Below, piece after piece: positions 8,734 to 18,295 of a stretch of 64,000 bases of DNA. The notes beneath the pieces are model-generated. The model made no database searches, was not told the DNA's origin, and saw nothing but the letters and a program-made list of their open reading frames with translations. Position 1 is the first letter of the stretch, and each line of letters begins with the position of its first letter. The translations under genes were made by a program, and so were the position numbers. The DNA is from JAMXLO01 sp963726125 (lineage in GTDB: Bacteria > Pseudomonadota > Alphaproteobacteria > Acetobacterales > Acetobacteraceae). The DNA lies in NCBI GenBank assembly GCA_963726125.1, contig CAVSBG010000013.1:186001-250000 (forward strand), read 5' to 3'.

Positions 8734-9582
8734 GTGCAGGACCTGTCCGCGATTCGTAGCGTGCTGTTCACCCCCGCGGACCGCCCGGATCGGTTCGCCA
8801 AAGCCGCGGCGTCCGGGGCTGATGGAGCGGTGCTGGACCTGGAAGACGGTGTCGGCCTTCCCGCCAAGCCAGCGGCACGTGCAGCGGCCATCACGTTCTT
8901 CGCGGCGCCGGTCGGTGCTCCCCAAAACTTCGTCTGGGCGCTGCGCCTCAATCACGTTACCACGGAGGCAGGGCTGCAGGACCTGCTGGCCCTGCGCAGC
9001 GTGGCAAGAAAGCCGTCGGTCGTGCTGCTGCCGAAAACCGAGTCGGTCAGCGAGGTCGAGATTGCCCTCCATCATCTGGCCGATGGCGGCGCGCCGCCGG
9101 CGATCGTGGCATTGATCGAAAGCGGCCGCGGCCTCGCAGCGGCTGAGGCGATCGCCGCACACCCCGCTGTCGTGGCTTTGGCGTTCGGCGGTGCGGACCT
9201 CGCCGCCGATCTGAACGCCGAGTTGGCCTGGGAGCCGATGCTGTTCGCACGCAGCCGGATCGTCCAGGCGGCCGCCGCGGCGTCCATTGCCGCATGGGAC
9301 GTGCCTTACCTGGACATCCACGATGCGGATGGACTGACACGCGAGACCGCTGCCGCCAAGGCGCTTGGTTATGTCGCCAAACTCGCCATCCATCCTGCGC
9401 AGATCAGCGCGATCAATGCTGCTTTCTCGCCTAGTTCGGCGGTGCTCGACCGGGCACGGCGTGTGGTAGCTGCCTTCGAACAAGCGAAAGGTGGGGCCTG
9501 CCAGGTGGATGGAAAGATGGTGGACGTACCCGTGGTGAAGGCGGCGCGCCGCACCGTGATGCTGGCCGACCGCGCCGCCTGA
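8734..9582 (+). CDS. CitE/HpcH-type CoA lyase, possible (S)-citramalyl-CoA lyase
   Basis: TIM-barrel lyase of the citrate-lyase-beta/malyl-CoA-lyase family. SVLFTPADRPDRFAKAAASG opens the barrel, GAVLDLEDGVGLPAKPAAR holds the metal and CoA region, and VVALAFGGADLAADLNAELA and AKLAIHPAQISAINAAF are conserved blocks. It would cleave a 3-hydroxyacyl-CoA such as citramalyl- or malyl-CoA to acetyl-CoA plus pyruvate or glyoxylate. GTG 8734 is preferred because AGGGAG at 8721-8726 precedes it and homology starts there; an ATG at 8659 is in frame. It is followed by a hydratase and a CoA-transferase. Confidence 0.82.
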   Translation: MQDLSAIRSVLFTPADRPDRFAKAAASGADGAVLDLEDGVGLPAKPAARAAAITFFAAPVGAPQNFVWALRLNHVTTEAGLQDLLALRSVARKPSVVLLPKTESVSEVEIALHHLADGGAPPAIVALIESGRGLAAAEAIAAHPAVVALAFGGADLAADLNAELAWEPMLFARSRIVQAAAAASIAAWDVPYLDIHDADGLTRETAAAKALGYVAKLAIHPAQISAINAAFSPSSAVLDRARRVVAAFEQAKGGACQVDGKMVDVPVVKAARRTVMLADRAA

Positions 9583-9607
9583 ACACCGACCTCGGGGAGC
9601 AATCGAA

Positions 9608-10655
9608 ATGAGCATCTACGGTTACGTGCGGCTTGGCCCCAAGCGTTATCGCGAGCGCTTCGGGTTGAGCTTCGAAGATCTGCGTCCTGGGATGCACATC
9701 CGCCATCGCCCAGGGATCGATGTTTCCCAGCAGGACAACCGCGAGGATGCGGTGGACCTGATCAACAATGCGCAACTCCACTACGACAGCCACTACGCGG
9801 CACAGACGGAGTGGAAGCAGCCACTCGGCGTCAGCACGATGACGGTGCAGCGCCTGCTCGGCATGGTGTCACGAAGCTGGTACCGGCGCCGGGCGCTGCT
9901 CGGCATCGACAGCATCGCCATGACGCATCCGGTGTTCGGTGGCGACACGCTGTATTCCGAAATCGACGGTCACCGCACTCGATGCCGGTGCGGACAAGGA
10001 TGTCGGGATCGTGTCGCTGACCATCGAGGGTATCAACCAACGGGGCGAAGCCGTCTCGAAGATCGCATGCCGCATCGAACTCTACCGGCATGGTCGCCAT
10101 CCAGAGGACGAACCCGGCACTGAGCCTGCCGAAGAGGACCGCTTCCGTCTGTATCACCAGGACACAGGTGATGCGCTGGTCGAACAGACCGGTCTCTACT
10201 TCGAGGACCTGGCGGAGGGCGAAACGTTTGTGCACTGGCCCGGACGCACGATCGGTTTCGAGGAGAGCCAGCTGCACGCGCTGCGGTCGCTGGAGATCAA
10301 TCCGCGCTGGCACGACGCCGCGTACCTCGCCAAGCATCCCGCGATCGCGCCGGCAGTGTTCGAGCCCCTCGTCATCGGCCTGGTGACGGCGCTTACCACC
10401 CGCACGCTTGGGCGCGTTGTCGCCAATCTTGGCTGGACTGCCATCGAGCTGCCGCGTCCCGTCAGGCCTGGCGAAACCGTCTATGCGGAATCGACCATCG
10501 GCGAGCTCCGCGGATCGCATTCACGACCGACGCAAGGGATCGCTCAGGTCGAGACGCGTGCGTTCGTGGAGACCGGTGAACTGGTGTGCCGCTATCAGCG
10601 CGCGCTCCTGGTCTATCGCCGAGGTGCGGGCCCATACGTCGCGGCCAGTTACTGA
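9608..10655 (+). pseudogene. double-hotdog MaoC-like hydratase (itaconyl/mesaconyl-CoA hydratase-like) with +1 frameshift
   Basis: One ~348-residue protein is split between two frames. The first frame (from 9608) gives the N-terminal hotdog, with RFGLSFEDLRPGMHIRHRPG and HPVFGGDTLYSE. The second (to 10655) continues TVTALDAGADKDVGIVSLTI and the second hotdog, with YFEDLAEGETFVHWPGRTIG. Removing one A from the AAA run at 9960-9962 gives GGDTLYSESTVTALD, the expected joint, so the break is a single inserted base. MaoC-type hydratases add water to an enoyl-CoA. Between a CitE-like lyase and a class I CoA-transferase this fits itaconate or mesaconate degradation. Sequence error or recent mutation are both possible. 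Confidence 0.75.
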
Positions 10656-10677
10656 ACAGCGCATCTGGAGACCCGAC

Positions 10678-11997
10678 ATGACCGACATCAACGATTTGTA
10701 TCGTAGCCGGCTGACCTCGGCACCGGACGCGCTCAGCGCGCTGCCACGACATTGCAGTGTCCTCCTTGGGTTCTTCGCCGCTCAGCCCCCTGCGCTGGTG
10801 CAGGCACTCGCCGATCGTGCCGGCGGCGGCGAATTCGATGAACTGCGCGTTCACTACATGCACGCCACGCCGGCAACCGCAGCTTCACTGCTGCGGCTCG
10901 ATCTGATGGACGTGATCAAACCACACCCGTTCTACATGGGTGAGGGCGAGCGTGTGCTCGAGCGGCAGGGCATTCAGGCCGGTCACAAGGCGGTATTCTT
11001 CGTGCCGGCGTCGTTCAGTGCGGTCCCGCGCATCATCCGCGAACGTCCGCCGTGTGATGCGTTCCTGTTGCAGGTTGCACCGATGGATCGCGCCGGTTGG
11101 TTCAGCTTCGGGCTGACCGGAGCCTATTCGCTCGCCGGGATCGAGACCGCGCGCCGCATCATTGTCGAGGTGAACCCGAACCTGCCGCGCAGTCACGGCA
11201 CTGGCATGGTGCATGTTTCGCAGGTTGTCGCCGTGGTTGAACATGCGAGCGAACTGCCGCTGGCTGCCGGCAAGGCAGCGGACGACGTTGACCGGAAGAT
11301 CGCCGGCTACGTCCTGCCGATGGTGCACGATGGTGCCTGCGTACAATTCGGCGTCGGCGCGGTACCGAACATCATTGCGGCCGCATTGACGGACAGGAAG
11401 GATCTCGGCGTGCACACGGAGCTGCTGAGCGACGGCATTGCCAGCCTGATCGAATGCGGTGCCGTGACCAATCGGCGCAAGACCACCGATCCTGGCAAGA
11501 ACGTCTTCAACGTCGCGATGGGCACCGCGCAGACTTACGATCTGATCAACGACAACCCCGCCGTCGAGTGCCGCATGGCAGATTACGTGAATGATCCCCG
11601 CATCATCGGTCTGAATGACAACGTGGTGTCGGTCAACGCGATGATCGAGGCGGACCTGACTGGGCAGGTGAATGCCGAGTTTCTTGCCGGGCACCAGTAC
11701 AGCGCCGCGGGCGGCCAACTCGACTTTGTGCATGGCGCCTATTACTCGAAGGGCGGACTGTCGTTCATCGTCGCATCGTCGACGGCCGCGCATGGCAAGG
11801 CGTCGCGGATTGTGCCGAAGCTGCAAGGTCCAGCGACGGATCCGCGGATCGAAACTCAGTTCATCGTCACCGAGCATGGCATCTGCGACATGCGGGGCAA
11901 GTCTTCGGCCGAGCGCGCGATGGGTCTGATCGCGATTGCCGAACCTGCGTTCCGCGATGAACTGACCGCGGCAGCGCGCGATATGCACCTGATCTGA
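10678..11997 (+). CDS. acetyl-CoA hydrolase/4-hydroxybutyrate CoA-transferase family, itaconate CoA-transferase-like
   Basis: A 439-residue class I CoA-transferase. ATG 10678 has CTGGAG 8 bp upstream. Conserved features include VQFGVGAVPNIIAAAL, HTELLSDGIASLIECGAVTN with the catalytic-Glu region, and NAEFLAGHQYSAAGGQLDFV of the C-terminal domain. It would activate a dicarboxylic acid as a CoA thioester. The gene set CoA-transferase, MaoC hydratase and CitE-like lyase matches the known itaconate route (Ict-Ich-Ccl, RipA-RipB-RipC), here controlled by a GntR instead of a LysR protein. Mesaconate use is the alternative. Confidence 0.82.
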   Translation: MTDINDLYRSRLTSAPDALSALPRHCSVLLGFFAAQPPALVQALADRAGGGEFDELRVHYMHATPATAASLLRLDLMDVIKPHPFYMGEGERVLERQGIQAGHKAVFFVPASFSAVPRIIRERPPCDAFLLQVAPMDRAGWFSFGLTGAYSLAGIETARRIIVEVNPNLPRSHGTGMVHVSQVVAVVEHASELPLAAGKAADDVDRKIAGYVLPMVHDGACVQFGVGAVPNIIAAALTDRKDLGVHTELLSDGIASLIECGAVTNRRKTTDPGKNVFNVAMGTAQTYDLINDNPAVECRMADYVNDPRIIGLNDNVVSVNAMIEADLTGQVNAEFLAGHQYSAAGGQLDFVHGAYYSKGGLSFIVASSTAAHGKASRIVPKLQGPATDPRIETQFIVTEHGICDMRGKSSAERAMGLIAIAEPAFRDELTAAARDMHLI

Positions 11998-12316
11998 TCG
12001 AGGCGGAGAGCGGGTTTGGGTGAGCGGTTGGGAGCTGCTGCTCGGTTGTACGCCACGTCGCTGGTATTTCGTTCAATGGCAGCAAGTGGCCGGTGAATGA
12101 GCCCGCTTCGCAGGCGGGGATGGGGTATTGATGAACCTCCTCGCGACCGGCGTCTCTCCTGCCGGTTCGCGTCCGGGCAAGTTGTTCCTCCGCCTGTTCC
12201 TCAGCAGGCCTGCCACTTTCGCCTTCGAACTCTGCCGCGGTAAACCCTGGCAGCCTGCTTCGGATCGGAGCTATGGCGAACTTCGGATTCGGGACATTAG
12301 CTAGTATGCGGTTCCG
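11998..12316. other. intergenic, no confident gene
   Basis: This 319-base stretch holds only a possible 57-codon ORF (12131-12304) without a clear ribosome site or recognisable product. No hairpin with a T-run was seen after the CoA-transferase stop. Confidence 0.5.
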
Positions 12317-13051
12317 ATGTGCACCGTCGTCCTGCTGATCCGTCCCGGCCATGGGTGGCCGCTCGTACTAGCCGCCAACCGCGACGAGGTGCTGAGCCGC
12401 CCGTGGCAACCACCGGCACCTTATTGGCCAGAGCAGCCGGACGTGACGGCGGGTCGCGATCGCCTGGGCGGCGGCACCTGGATGGGGGTCAATGCGCGGG
12501 GTGTGGTCGCGGCGGTGCTGAACCGGGCGGGCAGCCTGGGCCCCGCAGCCGGCAAACGCAGCCGCGGTGAATTGCCGTTGCTTGCGTTGGCGCACGATTC
12601 GGCCAACGCCGCAGCCGGCGCGATCATGGCGCTGGATGCGGGCCTATGGCGCAGTTTCAACCTGGTGCTGGCGGATCGGTCGGGGGCGGTGTTCGTGCGA
12701 GGTCTCGGTTACGGACACGCCGAGGCTTCGCCGCTATCCCCGGGCCTGCACATGGTCACAGCGCACGACCCCGATGATCCAGAGAGCCCTCGCGTTGCCA
12801 TGCATCTTGCGCGATTCCGGGCCGCTCCACCGCCCGAACCGGCCAATTGGCGTGCCTGGCAGGACATCCTTTCCGATCGATCCGGTGATGCGGGGGAGCA
12901 GATCAACGTGGTGCCGCGCGGCGGGTTCGGCACCGTCTGTTCCTCCTTGTTGGCGCTGCCACGAGAAGGCCCGCCCGAGTGGCTGTTCGCCGCCGGTCCG
13001 CCGCACGAGGCGCCGTTCCTTCCCGTCTTGCTGGGCGCTGAGGGCGCGTGA
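12317..13051 (+). CDS. NRDE/TANGO2-family protein (244 aa)
   Basis: Starts with the family-defining N-terminus: Met-Cys at 1-2 and LVLAANRDEVLSRPWQPPAP, containing the Asn-Arg-Asp-Glu motif, then GRDRLGGGTWMGVNARG. The N-terminal Cys and NRDE motif are the hallmark of the NRDE (Ser/Thr-rich, T10-like, TANGO2) family, related to Ntn hydrolases. Length is normal. The biochemical role in bacteria is unsettled. It lies upstream of purC, separated by a strong hairpin. Confidence 0.88.
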   Translation: MCTVVLLIRPGHGWPLVLAANRDEVLSRPWQPPAPYWPEQPDVTAGRDRLGGGTWMGVNARGVVAAVLNRAGSLGPAAGKRSRGELPLLALAHDSANAAAGAIMALDAGLWRSFNLVLADRSGAVFVRGLGYGHAEASPLSPGLHMVTAHDPDDPESPRVAMHLARFRAAPPPEPANWRAWQDILSDRSGDAGEQINVVPRGGFGTVCSSLLALPREGPPEWLFAAGPPHEAPFLPVLLGAEGA

Positions 13052-13095
13052 CCCCGGGGCGTGGCGGTCCAGCCACTCCGCTGCTATATCCAGTG

Positions 13096-13126
13096 TGCCA
13101 ACCCGGCCTGCACGGCCGGGTTGGCA
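13096..13126 (+). terminator. strong hairpin between NRDE gene and purC
   Basis: Perfect 13-bp stem (TGCCAACCCGGCC, 13096-13108, with its complement at 13114-13126) and a 5-nt loop. No T-run follows, so it may be a bidirectional or Rho-aided terminator, or a leader structure for purC, whose start is 22 bp downstream. Confidence 0.5.
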
Positions 13127-13148
13127 TGTCGCCCAGAAAGGGATCGTG

Positions 13149-13909
<761 letters not shown>

Positions 13910-13913
<4 letters not shown>

Positions 13914-14152
13914 AGGCCATTGTGACGGTGATGCTGAAGCCGGGGGTGCTCGATCCGCAGGGGAAGGCGATCGGGCATGCGCTGCACACCCTCGGGTTCG
14001 GCAATGTCGGCGAGGTGAGGGCAGGGAAAGTGATAGAACTGGAGCTGGCGGAAAGCGATCCGGAACGCGCGCGGAGTGTCGCTGAAGACATGGCGCGGAA
14101 GCTGTTGGCGAACACGGTGATCGAGAGTTTTCGGGTGTCGGTCGATGGGTAG
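13910..14152 (+). CDS. purS: phosphoribosylformylglycinamidine synthase subunit PurS
   Basis: 80-residue small subunit of the three-part FGAM synthase (PurS-PurQ-PurL). It starts MKAIVTVMLKPGVLDPQGKA and carries LGFGNVGEVRAGKVIELEL. The GTG start overlaps the purC stop by four bases, showing translational coupling. Normally purQ follows directly; here a repeat and a small secreted-protein gene intervene. Confidence 0.96.
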
Positions 14153-14178
14153 GGTGGCGGGTGTGGGTACTCGGTGCA

Positions 14179-14269
14179 CCCCCTCCCCAACCCTCCCCCG
14201 CTTTGCGGGAGAGGGAGTTCAGCGCCAACACTCCCTCTCCCGCAAAGCGGGGGAGGGTTGGGGAGGGGG
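14179..14269. repeat. REP-like palindromic element (full copy, 91 bp)
   Basis: Two inverted arms: CCCCCTCCCCAACCCTCCCC with a hairpin CCGCTTTGCGGG, then a short centre, then the mirror ending GGGGAGGGTTGGGGAGGGGG. Near-identical copies are at 44281-44374 and, inside a gene, at 24403-24500. Here it ends 4 bp before the ATG of the next ORF, so it may affect that gene's translation. Confidence 0.85.
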
Positions 14270-14273
14270 CGCG

Positions 14274-14648
14274 ATGTTCCTAAAGCACATCACCACCACC
14301 GCACTCGCATTGACGATCCTGCTGGCCACCAACGCCGCATCCCTGCCACTGGCCCACGCCCAGCCAGCCCCAGGCTGGAAGCCATTGAGCGCCAAGGACC
14401 TGGCCATCAAATGCCATTCCTCCGAACCAGGTCCGCACGCTGCCTGCATCGCCTACACCCAGGCCATATTCGACCTGCAATTCGCCCCCGCGCCGCCGCG
14501 CGGCATCTGCACACCGCCCGACCTGACGCCTGAACTGCTGGCCGAGGTTGTGACTGCCTACGTCGACACCCACGAGGACGGCCCGGCCCCTGCCGCCGTT
14601 GGCCAAGCGATCGTGCGCTTCTTCCCCTGCACCGAACAGCATCGATGA
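14274..14648 (+). CDS. small secreted protein, Rap1a/Tai-like, between purS and purQ
   Basis: 124 residues with a clear signal peptide (FLKHITTTALALTILLATNA, cleavage near SLPLAHAQP). The mature part has cysteines in IKCHSSEPGPHAACIAY, RGICTPP and RFFPCTEQ and the pattern CIAYTQAIFDLQFA typical of Rap1a/Tai-type periplasmic proteins. Its stop overlaps the purQ start (ATGA, 14645-14648), so it is translationally coupled to a purine enzyme. The reason for this placement is unknown. Confidence 0.7.
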   Translation: MFLKHITTTALALTILLATNAASLPLAHAQPAPGWKPLSAKDLAIKCHSSEPGPHAACIAYTQAIFDLQFAPAPPRGICTPPDLTPELLAEVVTAYVDTHEDGPAPAAVGQAIVRFFPCTEQHR

Positions 14649-15325
14649 AGGCCGGCATCGTCGTCTTCCCTGGCATCAATCGCGAACGCGACATGGCGAT
14701 CGCGCTGCGCCGCTCCGGTACGGAACCGCGCATGATCTGGCACCAGGACACCGACCTCGCCGACCTGGATCTGGTCGTGATCCCCGGTGGCTTCTCGCAC
14801 GGGGATTATCTCCGCTGCGGCGCCATGGCGGCGCATTCGCCGGTGATGACCGCGGTGCGCGAGCACGTCGCGCGGGGGGGCTACCTGCTCGCCGTCTGCA
14901 ACGGCTTCCAGATCGCCACCGAGGCCGGCCTGCTGCCTGGCGCGCTGCTGCGCAATGCCTCGTTGCGCTTCCTGTCGATGGAATGCCACCTGCGCGTCGA
15001 GCGCGCCGACACAGCATTCACCATGCAGTACCAACGTGGCCAGGTGTTCCGTGCGGTCATGGCGCACGGCGACGGCAACTACTTTGCCGACGACGCAACG
15101 CTCGATCGCTTGGAAGCCGAGGGCCTGGTGGCGCTGCGCTACGCCTCACCCGCCGGCGAAACCACCCCGGAAGCCAATCGCAACGGCAGTGCCCGCAACA
15201 TCGCCGGCATCCTGTCGCCGAATCTGCGCGTGCTTGGCCTGATGCCGCACCCTGAGGACCTGGTCGATCCGCTGATGGGCGGCACCGACGGCAAGCCCCT
15301 GTTCGACGCGCTGGCGGCTGCTTAG
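14645..15325 (+). CDS. purQ: phosphoribosylformylglycinamidine synthase subunit PurQ (glutaminase)
   Basis: 226-residue class I glutamine amidotransferase. VIPGGFSHGDYLRCGAMAAH precedes the nucleophile Cys in LLAVCNGFQIATEAGLLPGA, and the catalytic His-Glu lie in LMPHPEDL. It supplies ammonia to PurL. The start overlaps the preceding stop. The pur order is broken after this gene by a 5.5-kb block on both strands before purL. Confidence 0.96.
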   Translation: MKAGIVVFPGINRERDMAIALRRSGTEPRMIWHQDTDLADLDLVVIPGGFSHGDYLRCGAMAAHSPVMTAVREHVARGGYLLAVCNGFQIATEAGLLPGALLRNASLRFLSMECHLRVERADTAFTMQYQRGQVFRAVMAHGDGNYFADDATLDRLEAEGLVALRYASPAGETTPEANRNGSARNIAGILSPNLRVLGLMPHPEDLVDPLMGGTDGKPLFDALAAA

Positions 15326-15366
15326 CAACACTCCGTTAACCGTGTCGCCAGATCGTGCCGGCAGCG

Positions 15367-15954
15367 TCAGACGAAGATGTTCGCAACGGGTATCGTCACC
15401 CCGGGCAATGCCTCAACCTGAAGCGTGCCGGACATATCCACGCTGCTGATCAGGTCATACCGGCCATCATTCGGGTTCCGATGCACCAGGACGCGGTTTG
15501 TCGTCAGGTCCACCACCCAGAACTCGCGTATGCCCGACCGGGCATAAAGTTCCAGTTTTGGCCCGCGGTCGAAGCCCAGGCTCGAATCCGCGACCTCGAT
15601 CAGCAAAGAGATGTCAGCTGGCGGCGGATGGTCATGCGGATAACCGTCCCAGGGCCGCCGGAGCAGGGCGAAATCCGGCCGCGGTTCCGACGTGTCGTCC
15701 AGCACGACGGGATTCTGCACGCGCACCACGGCCCGGCCCGCCGCTCCCAGGACCAGCATTTCGTTCAACGCATCGACTGCCAGTGCATGGCGTGGCCCGA
15801 TCGACGCCATCTCAATCAGTTGCCCTTCCAGCAACTCGACGCGATCGTCCTCACCCAGAATGCCAGCCTCGGCCATGCGATGGTAGTCGCGCCGGGTCAA
15901 GCGATGCCGGGGCACCTGATAGCGGCTGAGAATGTCGAGGTGGCCAGTATCCAT
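15367..15954 (-). CDS. Uma2-family (DUF820) PD-(D/E)XK nuclease-like protein
   Basis: 195 residues from ATG 15954. The nuclease core is visible: Glu in EDDRVELLEGQLIEMA, Asp in SEPRPDFALLRRP, the EVxxxS element in ISLLIEVADSSLGFDRGPK, and FWVVDL. These restriction-endonuclease-fold proteins are common, often multi-copy and of unknown biological role. A longer in-frame extension to 16077 lacks homology. It is convergent with purQ and begins the block that separates purQ from purL. Confidence 0.85.
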   Translation of the reverse strand: MDTGHLDILSRYQVPRHRLTRRDYHRMAEAGILGEDDRVELLEGQLIEMASIGPRHALAVDALNEMLVLGAAGRAVVRVQNPVVLDDTSEPRPDFALLRRPWDGYPHDHPPPADISLLIEVADSSLGFDRGPKLELYARSGIREFWVVDLTTNRVLVHRNPNDGRYDLISSVDMSGTLQVEALPGVTIPVANIFV

Positions 15955-16136
15955 GGTTGAGTTTCCGTATCGTAAATCACGCCCTGCCGGCGCCTCAATG
16001 ATTAGCGGCTCGTCCAGCGTCACACCGCCCTCCGGCACGCTTGGGGTGCGACCCATTGGGCCGCTTGCGACCAACATAGAAAAGAGACGGCAGCGAAGCG
16101 AGCAAAGCGGGCCGTCAGGCCGTGTCTCAGTTTGAA

Positions 16137-18203
16137 TTACGAGTTTCGACCCAACTCCGCCATCCGGTCGGCCCGGAGCGACGCCGGAAGCAGGCCGGCA
16201 GCCGCAAGTTCGGCGATCAGTGGCCGGAGCTCGATTTCATACTCGCGCCAGCGGTCGAGACCTGCGCGGTTTATCGGCCGACGGACCTGGTCGCGGCTGG
16301 CGGTGCTGACGGAGCGGTCGAGTTCGTAGAAGCGAGCGCAGGCCGGATCGGGTGGCAGTCCGAGGAAGTCCAGCAGCCGCGCGAGTGTCGCGTCGAAGTC
16401 GTCGATCCAGTCGGTCAGCGCTATCGTCAGCATGGGTAGCGGCAGCACCGCCTGCCAGTGCCGCATCAGGTCTTCGTGCAGACCGATATACCAGCCGAGA
16501 TCGGCAAGATCGTGTGCGTAGGGGTGATAACCGAAGAAGCGCCGCTGGAAGATCGACAGGCCGATGTCGCGCGGATCGCGCGCGCAGCGGACCACCCGCG
16601 CGCCCGGCAGCAGCGTGGCCAGGAAGCCGAGATGCAGGCCGTTGCCCGGCATCTTGTCGGTGATCAACCTCGCCTCCGGGGCGAGGCCGTGCAGCGCCGC
16701 GAGGAAACCTCCCGCCGCACCGGACAGGGCAGCGGCGTCCAGGCCCGCCAGATGCTCGACCGACGCGCGCGTGAGCACGCCACCCCCGAGGCGCGTAAGC
16801 AGGCCATGCACCTCCAGCCGCTCGCCCGCGCCATGCACCATCGGGTGCGCCGCCAGGATCTGCTCGGTCAGGCTCGTGCCCGAGCGGGGCATGCCCACGA
16901 TGAACACGGGGGTGGTGTCGGCATTGTCGGCGCGCGGGCCGGATGACAGGCGCGGCGCGTCGAACGCAGCGTGCGTTGCCCGAATGAAATCGCTGTGCGC
17001 CGCGCGTGAAAATGGCTGGAGGCGCGCAAGCACGGCATGGCCCTTCTGCCAATGGGAGAAGCTGACGCTCCGCCGGCCTGCCCGCGCGTGGAGTGTGGCA
17101 AGATCGAAGTGCGCGATGATGCGGTGCTCCGGCAACCCGGCGCCCTCTGCATCGGCGAGCACCGCCAGCCGAGCCGCGAGCAGATCGCGGTCCGCCGCGG
17201 GCGCCCCGTCCTTCCCATCGTCCAATCCATCGTTCAGTGCGATCCCGAGCCAGGTGAGCAGGATCTCTGCGTCGCCGAGCGGCGGGACGACCGCGGCCAC
17301 CTCCGCACGTGCGTCCTCGCGCCGACCGAGCATCAGCATCGCCGCGGCCCGCTGTGCCCGCCAGTGCGCCGCCTGCCGCGGCGGCGGCGGATCCGCCAGC
17401 AGGCTGAGCGCCTCCGCGGCGTCCCGCTCGTGGATGAGGAGGTTGGCGAGGTTCAGCCGCGCAGGGACGCAGTCGGGCTGCCGATCAAGCACGGCGCGCA
17501 GCCGGGCGATCGCTGCCGCAGGCTCACCACGCAGACCTTCCAGCGCGGCGAGGTTGGCGTGGGCGAGGTTGTGGCCGGGGGCGATCGCCAGCGCCCGATT
17601 CAGAGCCACCGTGGCGCGCGCCATCGCGCCGAAGCGATAAAGTGCGGCGCCGTAGCTCACCCAGGCGTCGGCATCGTTCGGCCGCAGCCGCAGGCAGGCC
17701 TCGAACGCGGCGGCCGCGCAGCTCCGGTCGCCGCCGGCAACCAGAGCGCGGGCGAGCGCGAGGTGGGCGTCGGCCGATTCCGGCTCGGCTATGGTGGCGG
17801 CACGTGCAGCGTGCGCGGCCTCTGCCGCATCCCCCTGGTCCAGTCGTACGATGGCGAGATTGACCAATGGTGCAGCCTGCCCGGGCATGAGATCAATACA
17901 AGATAGGAACAATTCGGCAGCCTCGGTCAGGGCGCCGGCCGCGTGTTGGCCGATACCCAGATGCAACGTCGACAACGGATCGTCCGGAGCGAGGTGCCGA
18001 GCTCTCGCAAGCAGCGGCACGCCCAGGTCCGGGTCACCGGCGCGCGCCAGCGAGAGCCCCTGCAGCCGCAGGAATGTTGCATCGTCCGGCACCGCAACAC
18101 TCAGTTGTGCGAACTGCGCGGCTGCTTCCCGGAACGCGCCGGCCTGATAGCGCGCCAGAGCGGTGGCGATCGTGTCCTTCATCACGGTTTCGTGTGCGGT
18201 CAT
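16137..18203 (-). CDS. tetratricopeptide-repeat sulfotransferase (688 aa)
   Basis: The N-terminal ~300 residues are TPR repeats (for example AADAHLALARAL-type helices with Ala/Leu/Pro spacing). The C-terminal part is a PAPS-dependent sulfotransferase: PVFIVGMPRSGTSLTEQILA is the 5'-phosphosulfate loop and ARVVRCARDPRDIGLSIFQR the 3'-phosphate motif. Acceptor unknown; TPR-sulfotransferases of this type are common in Acetobacteraceae and often act on cell-surface or peptide substrates. It is divergent from the glycine-rich Hint gene. Confidence 0.87.
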   Translation of the reverse strand: MTAHETVMKDTIATALARYQAGAFREAAAQFAQLSVAVPDDATFLRLQGLSLARAGDPDLGVPLLARARHLAPDDPLSTLHLGIGQHAAGALTEAAELFLSCIDLMPGQAAPLVNLAIVRLDQGDAAEAAHAARAATIAEPESADAHLALARALVAGGDRSCAAAAFEACLRLRPNDADAWVSYGAALYRFGAMARATVALNRALAIAPGHNLAHANLAALEGLRGEPAAAIARLRAVLDRQPDCVPARLNLANLLIHERDAAEALSLLADPPPPRQAAHWRAQRAAAMLMLGRREDARAEVAAVVPPLGDAEILLTWLGIALNDGLDDGKDGAPAADRDLLAARLAVLADAEGAGLPEHRIIAHFDLATLHARAGRRSVSFSHWQKGHAVLARLQPFSRAAHSDFIRATHAAFDAPRLSSGPRADNADTTPVFIVGMPRSGTSLTEQILAAHPMVHGAGERLEVHGLLTRLGGGVLTRASVEHLAGLDAAALSGAAGGFLAALHGLAPEARLITDKMPGNGLHLGFLATLLPGARVVRCARDPRDIGLSIFQRRFFGYHPYAHDLADLGWYIGLHEDLMRHWQAVLPLPMLTIALTDWIDDFDATLARLLDFLGLPPDPACARFYELDRSVSTASRDQVRRPINRAGLDRWREYEIELRPLIAELAAAGLLPASLRADRMAELGRNS

Positions 18204-18295
18204 AAATCACGGGTTCGGTTGGCTGTGGCGATATAGTCTCGGGCACGCAGTGTGTGAAACAAGAACAAGCTGATCGCCGCGCGCCGGGGGATACT

